NCBI RefSeq assembly: GCF_020497125.1
Contig: NC_059073.1
Location: 139,881,012 to 139,945,011, forward strand
From: Mauremys mutica
Taxonomy: Eukaryota; Chordata; Testudines; Geoemydidae
Length of the DNA stretch: 64,000 bases
Direction: 5' to 3'
Position 1 is the stretch's first letter. Every line of letters begins with the position of its first letter. The notes under the pieces were generated by a model. It was not told the DNA's origin, searched no databases, and worked only from the letters and a program-made list of their open reading frames with translations. Of this stretch, positions 46,986-58,182 are shown one piece after another. A program made the position numbers and the translations under genes.

Positions 46986-48109
46986 TCTCCACCGGCTAAT
47001 GGCAGCGAAAGCCTGCCCCGCCTTGCCCTGGCTCAGCAGAGTAGGAATAACTAACTGAAATGATCAACCCAGGCGAATGCCACAGAATGTGAAATGCAGA
47101 AATAAAGCTCAAGCAAAGAGGGGGGGAAAAAGTTTCCCTATTGTAAAAATTTGGATGAATGAAGGTGCCTAACTGGTTTGACACAAAACCTGCTATCGTA
47201 TGTCTGAATAAGGAGGGCAAAGGCACCTGCCATCTTTCAGAAAGATTAAATATCTATCCACTAGAATGCTGCCCCTGAATCTTTTCTATGCATTTGAATT
47301 CATTGTATTCCATGAAAGTTCTTGACTGACAGCCCTGGAGAACAAACATCTATTAATCTACAGAACAGTTTCTGCATGTGAAGTAACAAGGAAAGATTTC
47401 ACAATGTGATCCATTTCAGATCCAGAGAGAACACCAGAGAGGTGTAAATGTATCAGTGATAACACTAATAAGCCTATAACTTGTGTAAATGTACCAACTC
47501 CCCATTACCATAGAAAAGTCTGGATAAGGGAAGGCTATGTTTGCCTCCTCCCTTTGCCCCACAGAATGCACAGAACTTGTGGGAAACCCATGAGAGGTAC
47601 TGGTCCTTCACTTTGGATCTATGGTCCATTCCTACAGAGCACTGCTCCGGGGCTTCCTTTGCCATGCTTCCTTGATATTCCTAGGGAGGGTTCAAGTTAA
47701 GACTGAGCCTTGTGGAATGTTAATTGGACTCTCAGGCTGCATGAACTCTCTTCTTAGGTCCCTGTGGGGCAATGGACCTCTCTCTCGGGCTTTGTCCCAA
47801 CCTTCTTTCTAGTGCCATCAACTTACAACATCCCAAGTCATAGATTCCAAACTTGTTAAAATGGGGTCCAGAGACTCCATTTCCCAACCTCTCTCTCTCT
47901 CTCTCATTCACACTCATACCCATCATATCAACAAAGGGTAGAATTCACAAGCAGGAAGAACCTGCATGTTCACTGATCTCCAAGAGACGCCTGGGCTGTG
48001 GACCACCAGTTAGTTCCCTAGCCTATTCAATACTGGCCAGTCTCAGAAGAGAGGTCAACAGGGTGCTAACTGCTAGGCTGGCTTTTGTGATGCCAACACT
48101 TGGTCACAG

Positions 48110-48236
48110 AACAATGTAGTTTATAGGACATTGGACTGGGAATTCAGCCCCAGAGCCTGAGCCCCCCAAACCTGAATCAGCTGTCCCGGACCAGCAATTT
48201 TTTTTATCCCCATGTAGGCATATCCTCAGCGTCTCC
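48110..48236. repeat. fragment of the ggtatg-ended DNA element (probable)
   Basis: 'cagagcctgagcc', then 'cctgaatcagctg', and the right edge 'catgtaggcatatcctcag' resemble the right half of 29564-29790. Confidence 0.45.
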
Positions 48237-48249
48237 ATTTCCCTGCCTA

Positions 48250-48385
48250 CTATTTGTCTGTCTTGTACTTCAACTGTGAGCGCTTCAGGGCATGGTCTTT
48301 CTTTGGCTGTTTGTACAGTGCCTAGCACACGGGACCCTGATCTCAGTTGGAATCTCTAGGAACTATTGTAATATAACTACCTGGA
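48250..48385 (+). repeat. SINE tail, sense
   Basis: 'tctgtcttgtacttcaactg', 'tttgtacagtgcctagcaca', 'gggaccctgatctcagttgg', 'atctctaggaactattg'. Matches the tail of 33290-33365. Confidence 0.7.
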
Positions 48386-49434
48386 TGTTCCCAGTTATAA
48401 CAGTAATTGCCACCACCAAACAGCCAACTGGAGGTAACAACTGTTGCCCAGCTCTTACCTGTGTTGAAACAGGGTCAATGAGATGGATGTGAAAGGCTAT
48501 AGATCTGAACTGCCAAGGGATTTTTGGACTCGAATGGGAAACTTGTTTTTTTTATCCATTCTGCTAATGCATTCCTTTGACTTATTGCAAACAGACTTCA
48601 GTGTTACGAGACTATTTGATTTTCTAATTCCACAGCTCCTGGAGAAGGAGCTACTTCTACAATTTTGTTGATTACTGTTATAAAACAGAAACATTTGATC
48701 TATTGCAAATGTTGTATGGGAGACGGAATATCTTGACGACTAAATGAGTGATGCAGGGACTTCTCATAAAGAAGCTGTTCATCCCATTTTTTTGATTTAT
48801 TGCTCTTTTACTACAAGATTGAAATCAGGAAATGTTCTCATGACTCAGAGATTCTCATTAGAACTTATAAATGAAGTACTTGGAAAGGTGTGTTATTTCG
48901 GTGCTTTGTATTGGCAAGACTGATCTATGTTTACTAAGGATTATGTTTTCCCCAAATGTGTGGGGGGAAATAGGTTTCCTTTATCGTATATGGGATATCT
49001 ACATTCATTCATAACTGTGCAAACAATCAGCATATAATGTACTAAAATGATCTTTCCCTCATAATCTTTTCTGCTTGGTGCATGCTTTAAAAAGCATGTG
49101 GTATTTTAATATTCTCTTTGAACACAAGAAATATTATCCCTGAATAAAAAAAATAAGACTCAGTAACCCTTTCCCCTTATCCTTGACTCAGTCAGTTGTT
49201 CCGGATTCTATATTCCTAGTTCTCTCAGCGAATACGATGAAGCTTTGGGGACAGTCATATGACCTTCTATAATGGGTTATAGGAGCTACAGTGAACAATG
49301 GGTTAACCTCAAAGCTCTGTACAGTCTCTTTTCACAGGTGTATTCACATGTGTGTTGAGGGGTGGAGGAAAGGAAAATGTGGTCCAGTGGATAGGGCACT
49401 AAATCAGGACTCAGGACAACTGGATTCAATTCAT

Positions 49435-49608
49435 AGGTGTGGAAGGGACCTCTGGGTTCATTGAGTCCAGTCCCCTGCTCTCACATAACCCTGTTCAGAA
49501 ACTTCTCAAGCTCGATCTTAAAACTAGTCACATAACCCTGTTCAGAAACTTCTCAAGCTCGATCTTAAAACTAGTGAGGTGATTTGCCCTCACTTCTCCT
49601 GGAAGGCT
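49435..49608 (-). mobile_element. CR1-like 3' end, antisense, inserted in a SINE
   Basis: 'cataggtgtggaagggacct' and 'cattgagtccagtcccctgc' are antisense CR1 3' terminus. 'gaaacttctcaagctcgatc' follows. It contains the exact 47-bp duplication described separately. Confidence 0.75.
49481..49574. repeat. perfect 47-bp tandem duplication
   Basis: Bases 49481-49527 (begin tcacataaccctg, end aaaactag) are repeated without change at 49528-49574. The host CR1 is old, so identical copies mean the duplication is recent, or that it is a length-variable site or an assembly artefact. Confidence 0.95.
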
Positions 49609-49828
49609 GAATTCCTGGCTCTGCCCTGACACATTATACGGAAATCACTTTCCCCTCTCTGAGCCTCCGCTCCAATGTATGTAAAATTAGAGATCAAACT
49701 TACTTTATTTTGTGAAGTGGTTGGAGCCCTCTGGATGAAAAGAATTACATAACACCAAGTATTTTAGGAAGACTATATTTGGTTACCTAAGAGGCAGAGA
49801 GGGGGAAATGTCTCTAGGCAATTGTATA

Positions 49829-49950
49829 GATTTTAAAGCCAGAAGGGACCACAAGGTTGTCTAGTCTGATCTCTTGTATAACAAAGGCTTCAGCGTTTCA
49901 TCCAGTTACTCCTGTACTGAGTCTTATAACACAGTTAAAGCTCCACTCCC
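49829..49950 (-). mobile_element. CR1 LINE 3' end, antisense fragment
   Basis: 'tagattttaaagccagaagg', 'gaccacaaggttgtctagtc', 'tgatctcttgtataacaaag' is the antisense CR1 3'UTR seen also at 22085. Confidence 0.75.
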
Positions 49951-50055
49951 AGGATGGGTTGATAGGCTTGAAGCCCCAGACTAGGGGTGTTTTCTTTTTA
50001 TGTTTTGATTTCTGGCTAACAACACTGAGGAAAACCTTGACTACATTTGGATTGC

Positions 50056-50071
50056 GGGGGGGGGGGGGGGG
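50056..50071. repeat. G16 homopolymer
   Basis: Sixteen consecutive G. Prone to G-quadruplex formation and to sequencing or length error. Confidence 0.9.
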
Positions 50072-50196
50072 TATACTGAATCAGATAGATATTAGTATAC
50101 CACCTAACACAGTGGGGCTCTGGCCCATGATTAATGCCCCCCTCAATGCTACTGCAACACAAAGAGTAAATAATAAATTAGACGTATGCTAGTGTG

Positions 50197-50199
<3 letters not shown>

Positions 50200-50250
<51 letters not shown>
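50200..50250. repeat. (TG)n microsatellite
   Basis: About 25 uninterrupted TG units followed by tacatgtacatatg. Z-DNA-prone. The 91-codon frame beginning here is an artefact. Confidence 0.95.
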
Positions 50251-50253
<3 letters not shown>

Positions 50254-50942
50254 ATGTACATATGCTCTCACACACCCCCTCTCATACATATACTAGCAAA
50301 GGTGAAATAACCTCCTTATTGCAGAACTTGTGCTGTTTCCTTTCACTGATAAGTCTCCAAAACAGACATAATTCTGTAAGATTAAGAGCCGGCTATGGAT
50401 CAAGGAGACGAAAAAGTTCAGATTTATGCTCACTAATGATCATCTTCAAATTTCCAACAGGGTTAAGCCATCTGTGAGTTTCCAACATATTTGACTGAGG
50501 CACCTCCAACGTTATCCATTGGGAGAAGAGAATTCAAAGATTTCAGAGAGAGGTGGACAGCTGTGTTTGTATTTTACACACAGCTCGAGGCAAGTTCTTC
50601 CCACAGAGCAAAGCAGGTGGCATAAGATCATAGTAAAGCTCTTCTTCTCACAAACTCTTTTCTTCTTCCTTTTTAATTCCTAGTTGTCTTTCATCCTTCT
50701 GAGGCTGATCAATATTAACTGCCTGCCCATGACACCTTTTGAGATTGGCGCTCACGTTCCTAGGAATAGCGGTGGGGAGTTTAATGGGATCTGTGAGAGC
50801 TAAAAATGGCAGAGGACTTGGGTAATTATGTGAGAGACATCAACCTGAAGCCCTTGGGTGGTGTAATAGAGGGTCTGCTTCACCACTGCATTATTACAGT
50901 TACACATCAGTATCACTCAGGGAAAGGAAGGGATGGGTAAGG

Positions 50943-51717
50943 TAGTGTTTTTCAGCTGGTGAGGGTTGTGACCCTTTTGAGAAGGAGATGTCACAAAGGT
51001 AACTGGGGGGCTGTGAGGTTTTGAACATTTTATTACAGTTTAGAGCAAAGAAAATCTTGCTTCCCCACTCCCTGAACATCCTTACCTTTCAAGGTCAAGT
51101 ATTTTTTATCCTTTTGGCTTAGTAGAATTAAATTTTAATCTTTTTATAATATTGATGGACACTGCTGATATTTGTAAGCAATTTTTCCAATTTTTATCAA
51201 TTTAAATTTTCACAGTCACACAAAATTGGGTCAGCTTTTTATTTTTATTGATTTACATTTTCACAGTAGTCAAATAATGGACAGATGTTGAGATTCAAAA
51301 AGTTAAAACTTTATAATTATTAAAAGCAAATTGCTAACCTCACATTTCAAAATATACAATGTAATTATCCTTCGATCAAGCTCTAAGTTCTAAAGCTGCA
51401 TTTTTCTTCCTTTGCCTATCTGTGAATTTTGATCATTATTGGAGATATTTTTTCATCAGTTTGTATGTGTGCGATGAAGTTGATGCTTACCAACATTTAC
51501 CAGTGAAAAGCTAAGCCTTCTAAGCTTATTTATCAACCTCTTGAAATGTGTGCGTGCACACACACACACACACAAATTATAGGCTTATTAGGGTTAACAC
51601 TGATACATTTACTATAAAAGATAAGAAAAAAGCATAAGGCTTTTTTGTTTTGTTTTGTTTTTAAGAAAAAAAACTTCACACAAGGGGTCACCAATCTGAA
51701 AAGGTTTATAAACACTG
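50943..51717. mobile_element. hAT-like non-autonomous element, ~775 bp (probable)
   Basis: The left side reads 'agtgtttttcagc' with 'gggttgtgacccttttgaga', and the right side 'ggggtcaccaatctgaaaag' with 'tttataaacactg'. Reversed, the right end gives cagtgtttataaacc..., so the ends are inverted. The interior is AT-rich with no transposase frame. The flanking 8-mers match at only 4 of 8, so the TSD is not confirmed. A CA microsatellite lies at 51550-51574. Confidence 0.65.
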
Positions 51718-51754
51718 CTCTATGGGATCAAGACACTTGACTAGGGAAAACAGG

Positions 51755-51999
51755 GTATTTAATTCCTAGCTGTGCTACAGACTTCCAGTGTGACATTTGT
51801 GTAACTCCTTCCCAAAGTGATTTGCCCAGACAGTTAGGTGGCCATTGGCAATTAGGTAACCAACCTCCCTTTGAAAAATCTCTCTCTAAATCTTTCTGCA
51901 AATTCCTCATCTATAAAATAGTACCTCCTTGGGTCTGTGTTTTCTATTTAGCTCTTAGAGGAACGGACCACATCTTAGGTGTATGCACAGTGCCTAGCA
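51755..51999 (+). repeat. MIR-type SINE with tail, sense, cut by hAT
   Basis: 'attcctagctgtgctacaga', 'ttccagtgtgacatttgtgt', later 'ttcctcatctataaaatagt', 'gcacagtgcctagca'. The tail continues after the hAT at 52311 with 'gcctagcacaaccaagctcc' and 'aatctctaggcataa'. About 60 bp in the core are extra relative to other copies. Confidence 0.7.
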
Positions 52000-52310
52000 C
52001 AGGGGTCAGCAACCTTTCAGAAGTGATGTGCCGAGTCTTCATTTAGTCACTCTGATTTAAGGTATCGCGTGCCGGTGATACATTATAATGATTTTAGAAG
52101 GTCTCTTTCTATAAATCTATAATATATAACTAAACTATTGTTGTATGTAAAGTAAATAAGGTTTTCAAAATGTTCAAGACGCTTCATTTAAAATTAAATT
52201 AAAATACAGAGCCCCCCGGACCAGTGGCCAGGATCCAAGCAGCGTGAGTGCCACTGAAAACCAGCTCGCGTGCAGCCTTCGGCACACGTGCCATAGGTTG
52301 CCTACCCCTG
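52000..52310 (-). mobile_element. hAT MITE, 311 bp
   Basis: The same family as 37161-37469 but reversed. It starts caggggtcagcaacctttca and ends 'ggttgcctacccctg'. It is flanked by perfect 8-bp duplications, gcctagca, at 51992-51999 and 52311-52318; the duplicated word is part of the SINE tail it interrupted. By eye the two copies are roughly 85% alike. Non-coding. Confidence 0.95.
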
Positions 52311-52329
52311 GCCTAGCACAACCAAGCTC

Positions 52330-54260
52330 CAATCTCTAGGCATAATTAGTTCTGATGCATCTGCATGGGCATCATGCAGGAAGTGGAGGAACAGTGAGGA
52401 AAACATGGCCATAGAAGGTGCACGAGGCACAGCTTGGTATCCATAATCTTCCCTCCAGCTATAGTACACCACCACTGATTTTTTAAATCATCTGCAAAGT
52501 TTTGTACAAAATCTTTTACTGTTACATTTCAGGCAATTCCAGGCTTGCAGATTATGCACTTTTCCATGAACACTGATGAAAGAGTGTTTTTCACATCTAA
52601 CACACAATTCTTGAATTCAGAATTTTTGAGCCATCTTATACCCAAAATGGAAACACTTGGTTTTGTACCTCGATACCACAGAAGGGATCCATTTGCAAGA
52701 GAAAAAGTCACTAAATATGGCTAATATTTGACTGAAGACGACCTTTTTGGAGTTCATAATCTGCTGTGGAAAAAAACAATTTGAACACAATGACTTTGGT
52801 ATTTTGTTGAAAATCCTGGAGGCATATATTTACATGTCTCTTCCACAGACAGGTGGTACCCAGCTATAAAAACACACACTGACAACTACCACCTATCAAA
52901 GAGGAAAGCAATAGCCAAAATATATAACGGACTGGAATTCATACATATTCTTCAGCTGTAAGTAGTAAGAGTCATTTACTGGGTTGCAGGAAAAGTTGGC
53001 TGTCCGTCAAAAGAAATATATATTGGGGGGGGGAAAAAACCACCCACCCCTTCTCTATCAACTGTCTAGCCTTTAAGAAGGATTGCATGGGCTATAATGG
53101 GAATATACATCTAGCAAAAAATTATTTTGTTGATATTTCTGTTAGTATTCCATGTGGAGATTGTGGAAACAGATTGTGGCCACTAGCCAAATATTGACAG
53201 ATAACCTAGGGCCAGCAGCTGACTCATCCACAGAACATAGATTCAGAAACATACACTCTTGAGGAGAGCAAAGTAGCCCCGAGGAATTAATGAGGACGTG
53301 AGATGGGATAATTTCAAGGTCTGCTAAACAGACAAGGGACTTTATAGAAAAGGGATCACAAAATTGCCTAGCCTTCCCTAAGCTGAATGTTGAAAAAGCA
53401 GGTGGCACATCAGATTTGCACTGTGCAAAAAAATAGTTTCTCCAGCATGCACTCCCTTAGCATTTATCGGAGATAAGATATGAGCTGAAGCGTATCCAGC
53501 CTGGCTGTCCAGAGACGTCAGGGGCCTAAGTACAAGTATGAGAGAAAATAGCTGGTAGCCAAAACTCTGCTGTTCAAAAGCAGATGTCAGGATAGCTAAA
53601 GACAAACCAGAAGACTAAACAGAAGCAGGGGTATAGAAGGCATTTCAATGTCTTTGGATTCTAAGAAATATCAAGCAAAATGTAATTCCCTTAGGAAAGG
53701 GACTTTTTACTTACTTTTGCATTCACCAGTACATCTTCAAAGGTCATTGGTTCTTGGAAATGGGGGTAATAAAAGGATACAAATTATTTTACCTATTATG
53801 GAGATCAAAGAACAGTCTTTTGCTACATACAATATTTATGATAAATTCAATCCATTATATAGGAAAAGAGAATAGACAGAATTGATTAGAACAGGACTGA
53901 TGGCTAACATCAGCTCACTAGAATATAAGCGAATTACCAACAGCATAAAAATGTCATTAATCTCAGTAGATTTACTGCAGTCCTTAAATTCCTAGCTTTG
54001 GCAAAGACTACGCAGAATATTCTAAGTAACTAATTAGCCTAATTAACTTATGCTAAAAAAGTGCCCTTATTAAAAATGAAGTTTAAATATCTCCTCAAAT
54101 TAACAGACAATTTTTTTTTAAAGATGATGCAGTGATATCGTAAAGTATGGGCTAGATGATTTCAAAAGTTAATGTGTCTATATAAAAAAGTTCAGTTATT
54201 AAGATCCTCTATCTCTCAAGAAGAGGTCACACAGGTAATGATGCAAGGATGGTGAGCCTA
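52330..54260. other. unassigned AT-rich DNA
   Basis: No gene or repeat family recognised. Short frames only (up to 88 codons) without family signature. Confidence 0.35.
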
Positions 54261-54264
54261 TGGG

Positions 54265-54319
54265 CTGCATATTTCCTTAAAGAGTTCTTGTATAAACATA
54301 ATGAATGAGAGCTATTTTT
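54265..54319. repeat. direct repeat, copy 1
   Basis: The ~55-bp block 'gctgcatatttccttaaaga', 'gttcttgtataaacataatg', 'aatgagagctattttt' recurs at 55042-55096 with about four differences, in the same orientation. A weaker match ('taatgatgcaa' and 'taatgacgcaa') extends to the left of both. Confidence 0.9.
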
Positions 54320-54417
54320 GATGTCTGTTCTTCAGAATCTCATGGTGTAACTACCAAGTAAATGTACAAACTAAGTAAACAAGTTGGATATTTAAAAATG
54401 TTGTATCAGACATCATG

Positions 54418-54790
54418 AACATAGGAATTTCCAGCATGGATCAGACCAGTGGCCCTCCTAGTCCAGTGTCCTATGTTGGACAATGCCAGTACCACTTGCT
54501 TCAGACGAAGGCTAAAGGATCTGTTCAGTAGGCAAATTATAAGATTCCCTAGGAGCAGATTTAATTTCTTCCAAACCCCTGTTAGATAGAGGTTGGTTTA
54601 TTCTCTGACGCAGGAGAGAATATAACCTTTTCAAATCTCTTCTTGTCTAGCCTTACTATTCTAACTCTGTGTTTTCTCATCACCCATATAAATCTCTAAC
54701 ATTTGGGGTTTTTTAAATCCTGTTAAATTCTTGGCTTCAACAGTGTCCTGTGGTCACATGTTCTGCAGACTAAATGTTTTCCCCAGAAGT
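54418..54790 (-). mobile_element. CR1-type LINE 3' end, antisense
   Basis: 'gaacataggaatttccagca', 'tggatcagaccagtggccct', 'cctagtccagtgtcctatgt' is the antisense terminus of a CR1 subfamily different from the 30288 copy. It decays toward the right ('ttggcttcaacagtgtcctg', 'tgttctgcagactaa'). No protein recognisable. Confidence 0.78.
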
Positions 54791-55041
54791 CATGACATGG
54801 TGCAAAAGGAAGACAACACTGGGTCAAATCTGATAGAAAAAAGCCATACATGATGATGATGTCAAAATGGACTACTAACAACAGAGTCCTCTTCTTCAAG
54901 AAAATCAGAAAGGGAAATGTTGCACATACAGATAGTAATAACATGTTGCAAAGTTAAGCTAAAAGCACAGGGGAGCGGCAGCAGAAACCCGCATAGTTGT
55001 GACCGCTAAAGTAAATGAAATCATACGTAATGACGCAACAG

Positions 55042-55096
55042 GCAGCATATTTCCCTAAAGAGTTCTCGAATAAACATAATGAATGAGAGCTATTTT
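55042..55096. repeat. direct repeat, copy 2
   Basis: Partner of 54265-54319, 777 bp downstream and in the same orientation: 'gcagcatatttccctaaaga', 'gttctcgaataaacataatg', 'aatgagagctatttta'. The CR1 3' end lies between the copies. Confidence 0.9.
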
Positions 55097-55354
55097 AAGA
55101 AGCCACAAGAGAAGAGCAAGCAGACCTTCCATGGGTTTAACATGCAAGAACTCTCTCAAAGAAAGATGTCATCAGGCAAAGATAAATATTTCAGCCTAGA
55201 AGAAAACTCCCTCTTTCCCTAGTCAATGATGAAAGAATGTAATATGAGGAGCCTTAACCTTTGTGATCAATGAGTTCAATGCCAAGAACATGATTGTGGC
55301 CAAGAATACCTTTTGCAGTTGTAGTAGGGTTCATTGGCTGAAAAAAGGCAGTTA

Positions 55355-55470
55355 GACAGTAGGAAGATATGGTCTAATGGTCTTAACACAAGGCTAAGAG
55401 TCACCAGCTTCAGAATAGGCTCCACCACCAATTTCTTTTGGGCAAGTTACTTAACACAAGATGGACACCA
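55355..55470 (+). repeat. MIR-type SINE fragment, sense
   Basis: 'gtctaatggtcttaacacaa', 'tcagaataggctccaccacc', 'ttttgggcaagttacttaac'. Weak but in the correct order. Confidence 0.5.
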
Positions 55471-55599
55471 GCACCTGGAGACTCCTAGAAAAAGGATAAT
55501 GAACTAACTATGAAAATTCTTCTGCCCATCCAACTATTACATGTTAATAGCTTTTGTAAATGTTTCTAACCATTAAATGACGTACTGGTTGCTCCCAGT

Positions 55600-57100
55600 T
55601 ACATCATGGATTAATTGGGACCCTATGAACATGTGTATTTCTTCTTGGGACAACATGGTCATTTCTTTTTAAAACTTTTGGTGTTGTCAACTCTTGTTTT
55701 TTAATAGCAAGTCTTGCGGTATTTGACATTTTTAGTAAAATCTGTATTTCTAGAATTGTGAGAGAATCTCAGTTTCCACATTATGATTGCAGAGAAGAGC
55801 TTGAAACATGAATCCTAAAAGCTCTAACACCATAAAGCAAATAAAAAGAAGCCCCAATGTCTTATTTTATTTAAAAGTTCAGGATTTCTGGGGGGTCCTG
55901 ACTCATGATTTTTTAACGTTTGTTTTGTCCAAACTGCTTCCTTTTGTGCTGTTATCTGATGAATGGAACTGAATGATCTATCCCAAAGCATTAATACTGC
56001 AACTACCATCATCTGATACAGTGCAACATGCAGACACTGGCCTGAACCACAATCAAAAACTTTCCCAAAGTTTGAGGTGTTCAGATCTAGGTTTTATTTT
56101 AACCCTTTGCAGACATAGGGACCAAATAAACTTTCCCCAAAGTTTAAGGGTTGTTTCGACCCAGGGTTCTGGCTAATGTCCATCTCAGTCCCAGAAATTT
56201 CAGAAGTGCTCATTGCCCATAACTGGGGATGGATTTTAAGAAGCATGTCTCCCCCATTTAAGCACAACACATTGGGTACTAAACTCTTTTGAACAGCTGG
56301 CTGTAAACTGCAACAGTGGTTGCTAAACGCTTAGAAAACCTGGAGCCAGATCTTCAATCGGTGTAAAGTGCAGGAGCTCAGTTGAAGTAAATGGTTCTAC
56401 AACAATTTATTGGGTCCCTGGTGTTTATTTTGGTGCCTAAATGGGAGCTGAGCTGTTATGAGAACCTAGCCCAGCCCTACAGTCACTCTAACTAGTTATC
56501 CTTGCCCATGTCTGTCTCTGGAACTGGATTATCTTTCCATTTTACAGCTCATCTCTATTTTTCTGACTAGAGAATCAAACCAAGTCTCCTGCCCAATACA
56601 CAACATAACCAGTAAAGTCAGCCTTGGGATAAATATGTTTGTACTGTGTTAGAAAACAAGTATCTTGTTTGGAGACTTAGGTATATAAAGCAAGTAAGGT
56701 GATGATTATTTTTTCAGGCTGAGTCAGACAGAAGCTTAACAAAAGTATGAGATGCCCACTACACATAGCTTCCCAGCAATTCCTTTCTTATCTGGACACA
56801 CTGATCAGGGATTTTATTTGGATTATAATGTAAGTAACACCCACAACCACCTTGTCCCTGCAGTGTCTCATTAAATCTGCTCTGTTTTTTCTCTTTAATA
56901 CAGTCTGTTCTCTCTGTCAGGAAGAAAGCCAAGTTTCAAAGTAATGAAAGAAAGGGAACATCCCCAAAGGAGGACAGATTCATCACATGGGCTGCTATTG
57001 AGCTTTTTGTACTATAACCCAAACTTGCTAAAAGAGGAATAGTAGTACACACCAGTGACAATCATTCCTTGGAAGCTGCTGGTATAATATCTATGGGGGA
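55600..57100. other. unassigned DNA
   Basis: I find no gene. One stretch (56340-56400, 'gagccagatcttcaatcggt', 'ctcagttgaagtaaatggtt') looks like a half MITE. Confidence 0.35.
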
Positions 57101-57105
57101 CTGCC

Positions 57106-57862
57106 TATCATGAGGTTTACTACTCATCACTGGGGCACCTGTGTGCGGTTCATCTCGGGATTCGCTCTCGACCAGTATGACACTCCCTGTTTTGGTCTCT
57201 CTCAAGTCAATGGCTCCCTTAGTAACTCAGGCTGCTTTCTCTTCATGACTCAGCCCTCTGGCCAGGTAACTACAGTTCTCCGCTTCTGCGGTACCAACGT
57301 CCCACTGGATGATTTGTCTCAGGCAAATCTTTCATTCCACAGCCCAGACTATGCCACTTCCCTAGTGGCTGGTAGGGAAACCCAGGTCTGCCATTTACTC
57401 TGGGTTCCAGCCCAGGGACCATATGTCCCAGCAACCATGGTTTACCCAATGTCAGACCCTGTCTTTATTTCCCTGGGGTTTTCCTACCTTTTTTCCTCTG
57501 TCTTCCGGCCTATCCCACTACAGCCTCCTCTGCTCCCTGTGGCCACTTCACCCTCTCTCGGGTTATTGCCAGCCAGGATTGAGGGTTTACTCCCCCTTAG
57601 GGCTCCTCATCTCAACTCCCCTCTGCTCTAGAGACTGACTGCAGAGTTCCTTCCTGAAACCCCTTCCTGAAACTCCCTTCCTGAAACTCCCTTCTTGCTT
57701 TTCACTTCCTGATTTTATACCAGTTCAGCCTGCCCCTGCCCAGCTGGGCTTCATCATCAATCAGGTTATCAGCCTTGACTCTCTTCCAGGTGCAATCTGC
57801 CACAGGCTTAACTGGCCCTTTTAACTCACTAAGGTCTTGCGTGGAGTAGACACCCCGTCACA
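57106..57862 (-). mobile_element. solo LTR (probable), 757 bp
   Basis: The right end, 'gacaccccgtcaca', reversed is TGTGACGGGGTG, a typical LTR start. The flanks ctgcc (57101-57105) and ctgtc (57863-57867) match at 4 of 5. It shares 'cagctgggcttcatcatc' and 'ccaggtgcaatc' and the 'agtggctggtagggaaac' block with 40999-41689. The left terminus TATC in place of TG is degenerate. A local triplication of 'cccttcctgaaact' lies at 57645-57691. The 173-codon frame at 57110-57631, the longest in the window, runs with this LTR and has no retroviral motif. Confidence 0.72.
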
Positions 57863-58083
57863 CTGTCCATAATATTTTCTGCAGTATCGTACAGAGTCAG
57901 TGTAAAAATGCAGTACTTGTCAGAAAAGCAGCTGTGTGCTCAACATATCAAGTCACTAAGGGTGAAGGAAATCCCCTCCCAAGGAGAGGGCCAGCATATA
58001 ACCCATATATCAATGAAGTCCCACTTCAGTGATGCATAGGCTTTTTGCTGGCCCTGTGAGGGGGGTGAATTTCACTCAAAGGC

Positions 58084-58182
58084 CTTGAATCAGCAAAGCG
58101 CATACGTGCCTCTGAAACCAAGAGGACTTAAGTAAGTGCTTAAAGGTAAGCAAGCACTTACATGCTTTGCTGAATTGGGACC
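58084..58182. repeat. palindromic MITE ('cagcaaagc' ends)
   Basis: 'gaatcagcaaagcgcata' at the left mirrors 'tacatgctttgctgaattgg' at the right. 'agtaagtgcttaaagg' and 'aagcaagcactta' form the inner pair. Confidence 0.75.

Larger units (their letters stand above)
49378..49755 (+). repeat. MIR-type SINE, sense, split by a CR1
   Basis: The head 'gtggtccagtggatagggca', 'ctaaatcaggactcaggaca', 'ctggattcaattc' stops at ~49434. The core resumes at ~49609 with 'gaattcctggctctgccctg', 'cactttcccctctctgagcc', then 'aagtggttggagccctctgg' and 'atgaaaagaattac'. The word aattc is present at both edges, consistent with target duplication by the inserted CR1. Confidence 0.8.

Noticed and set aside
50202..50477. 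Cys/Val repeat frame
   Set aside because: Translation of the TG microsatellite at 50200-50250.
57110..57631. 173-codon open frame, the longest in the window
   Set aside because: It lies within a probable solo LTR and is rich in Pro, Ser and Leu from C/T-rich LTR sequence. No gag, protease, RT or envelope motif.
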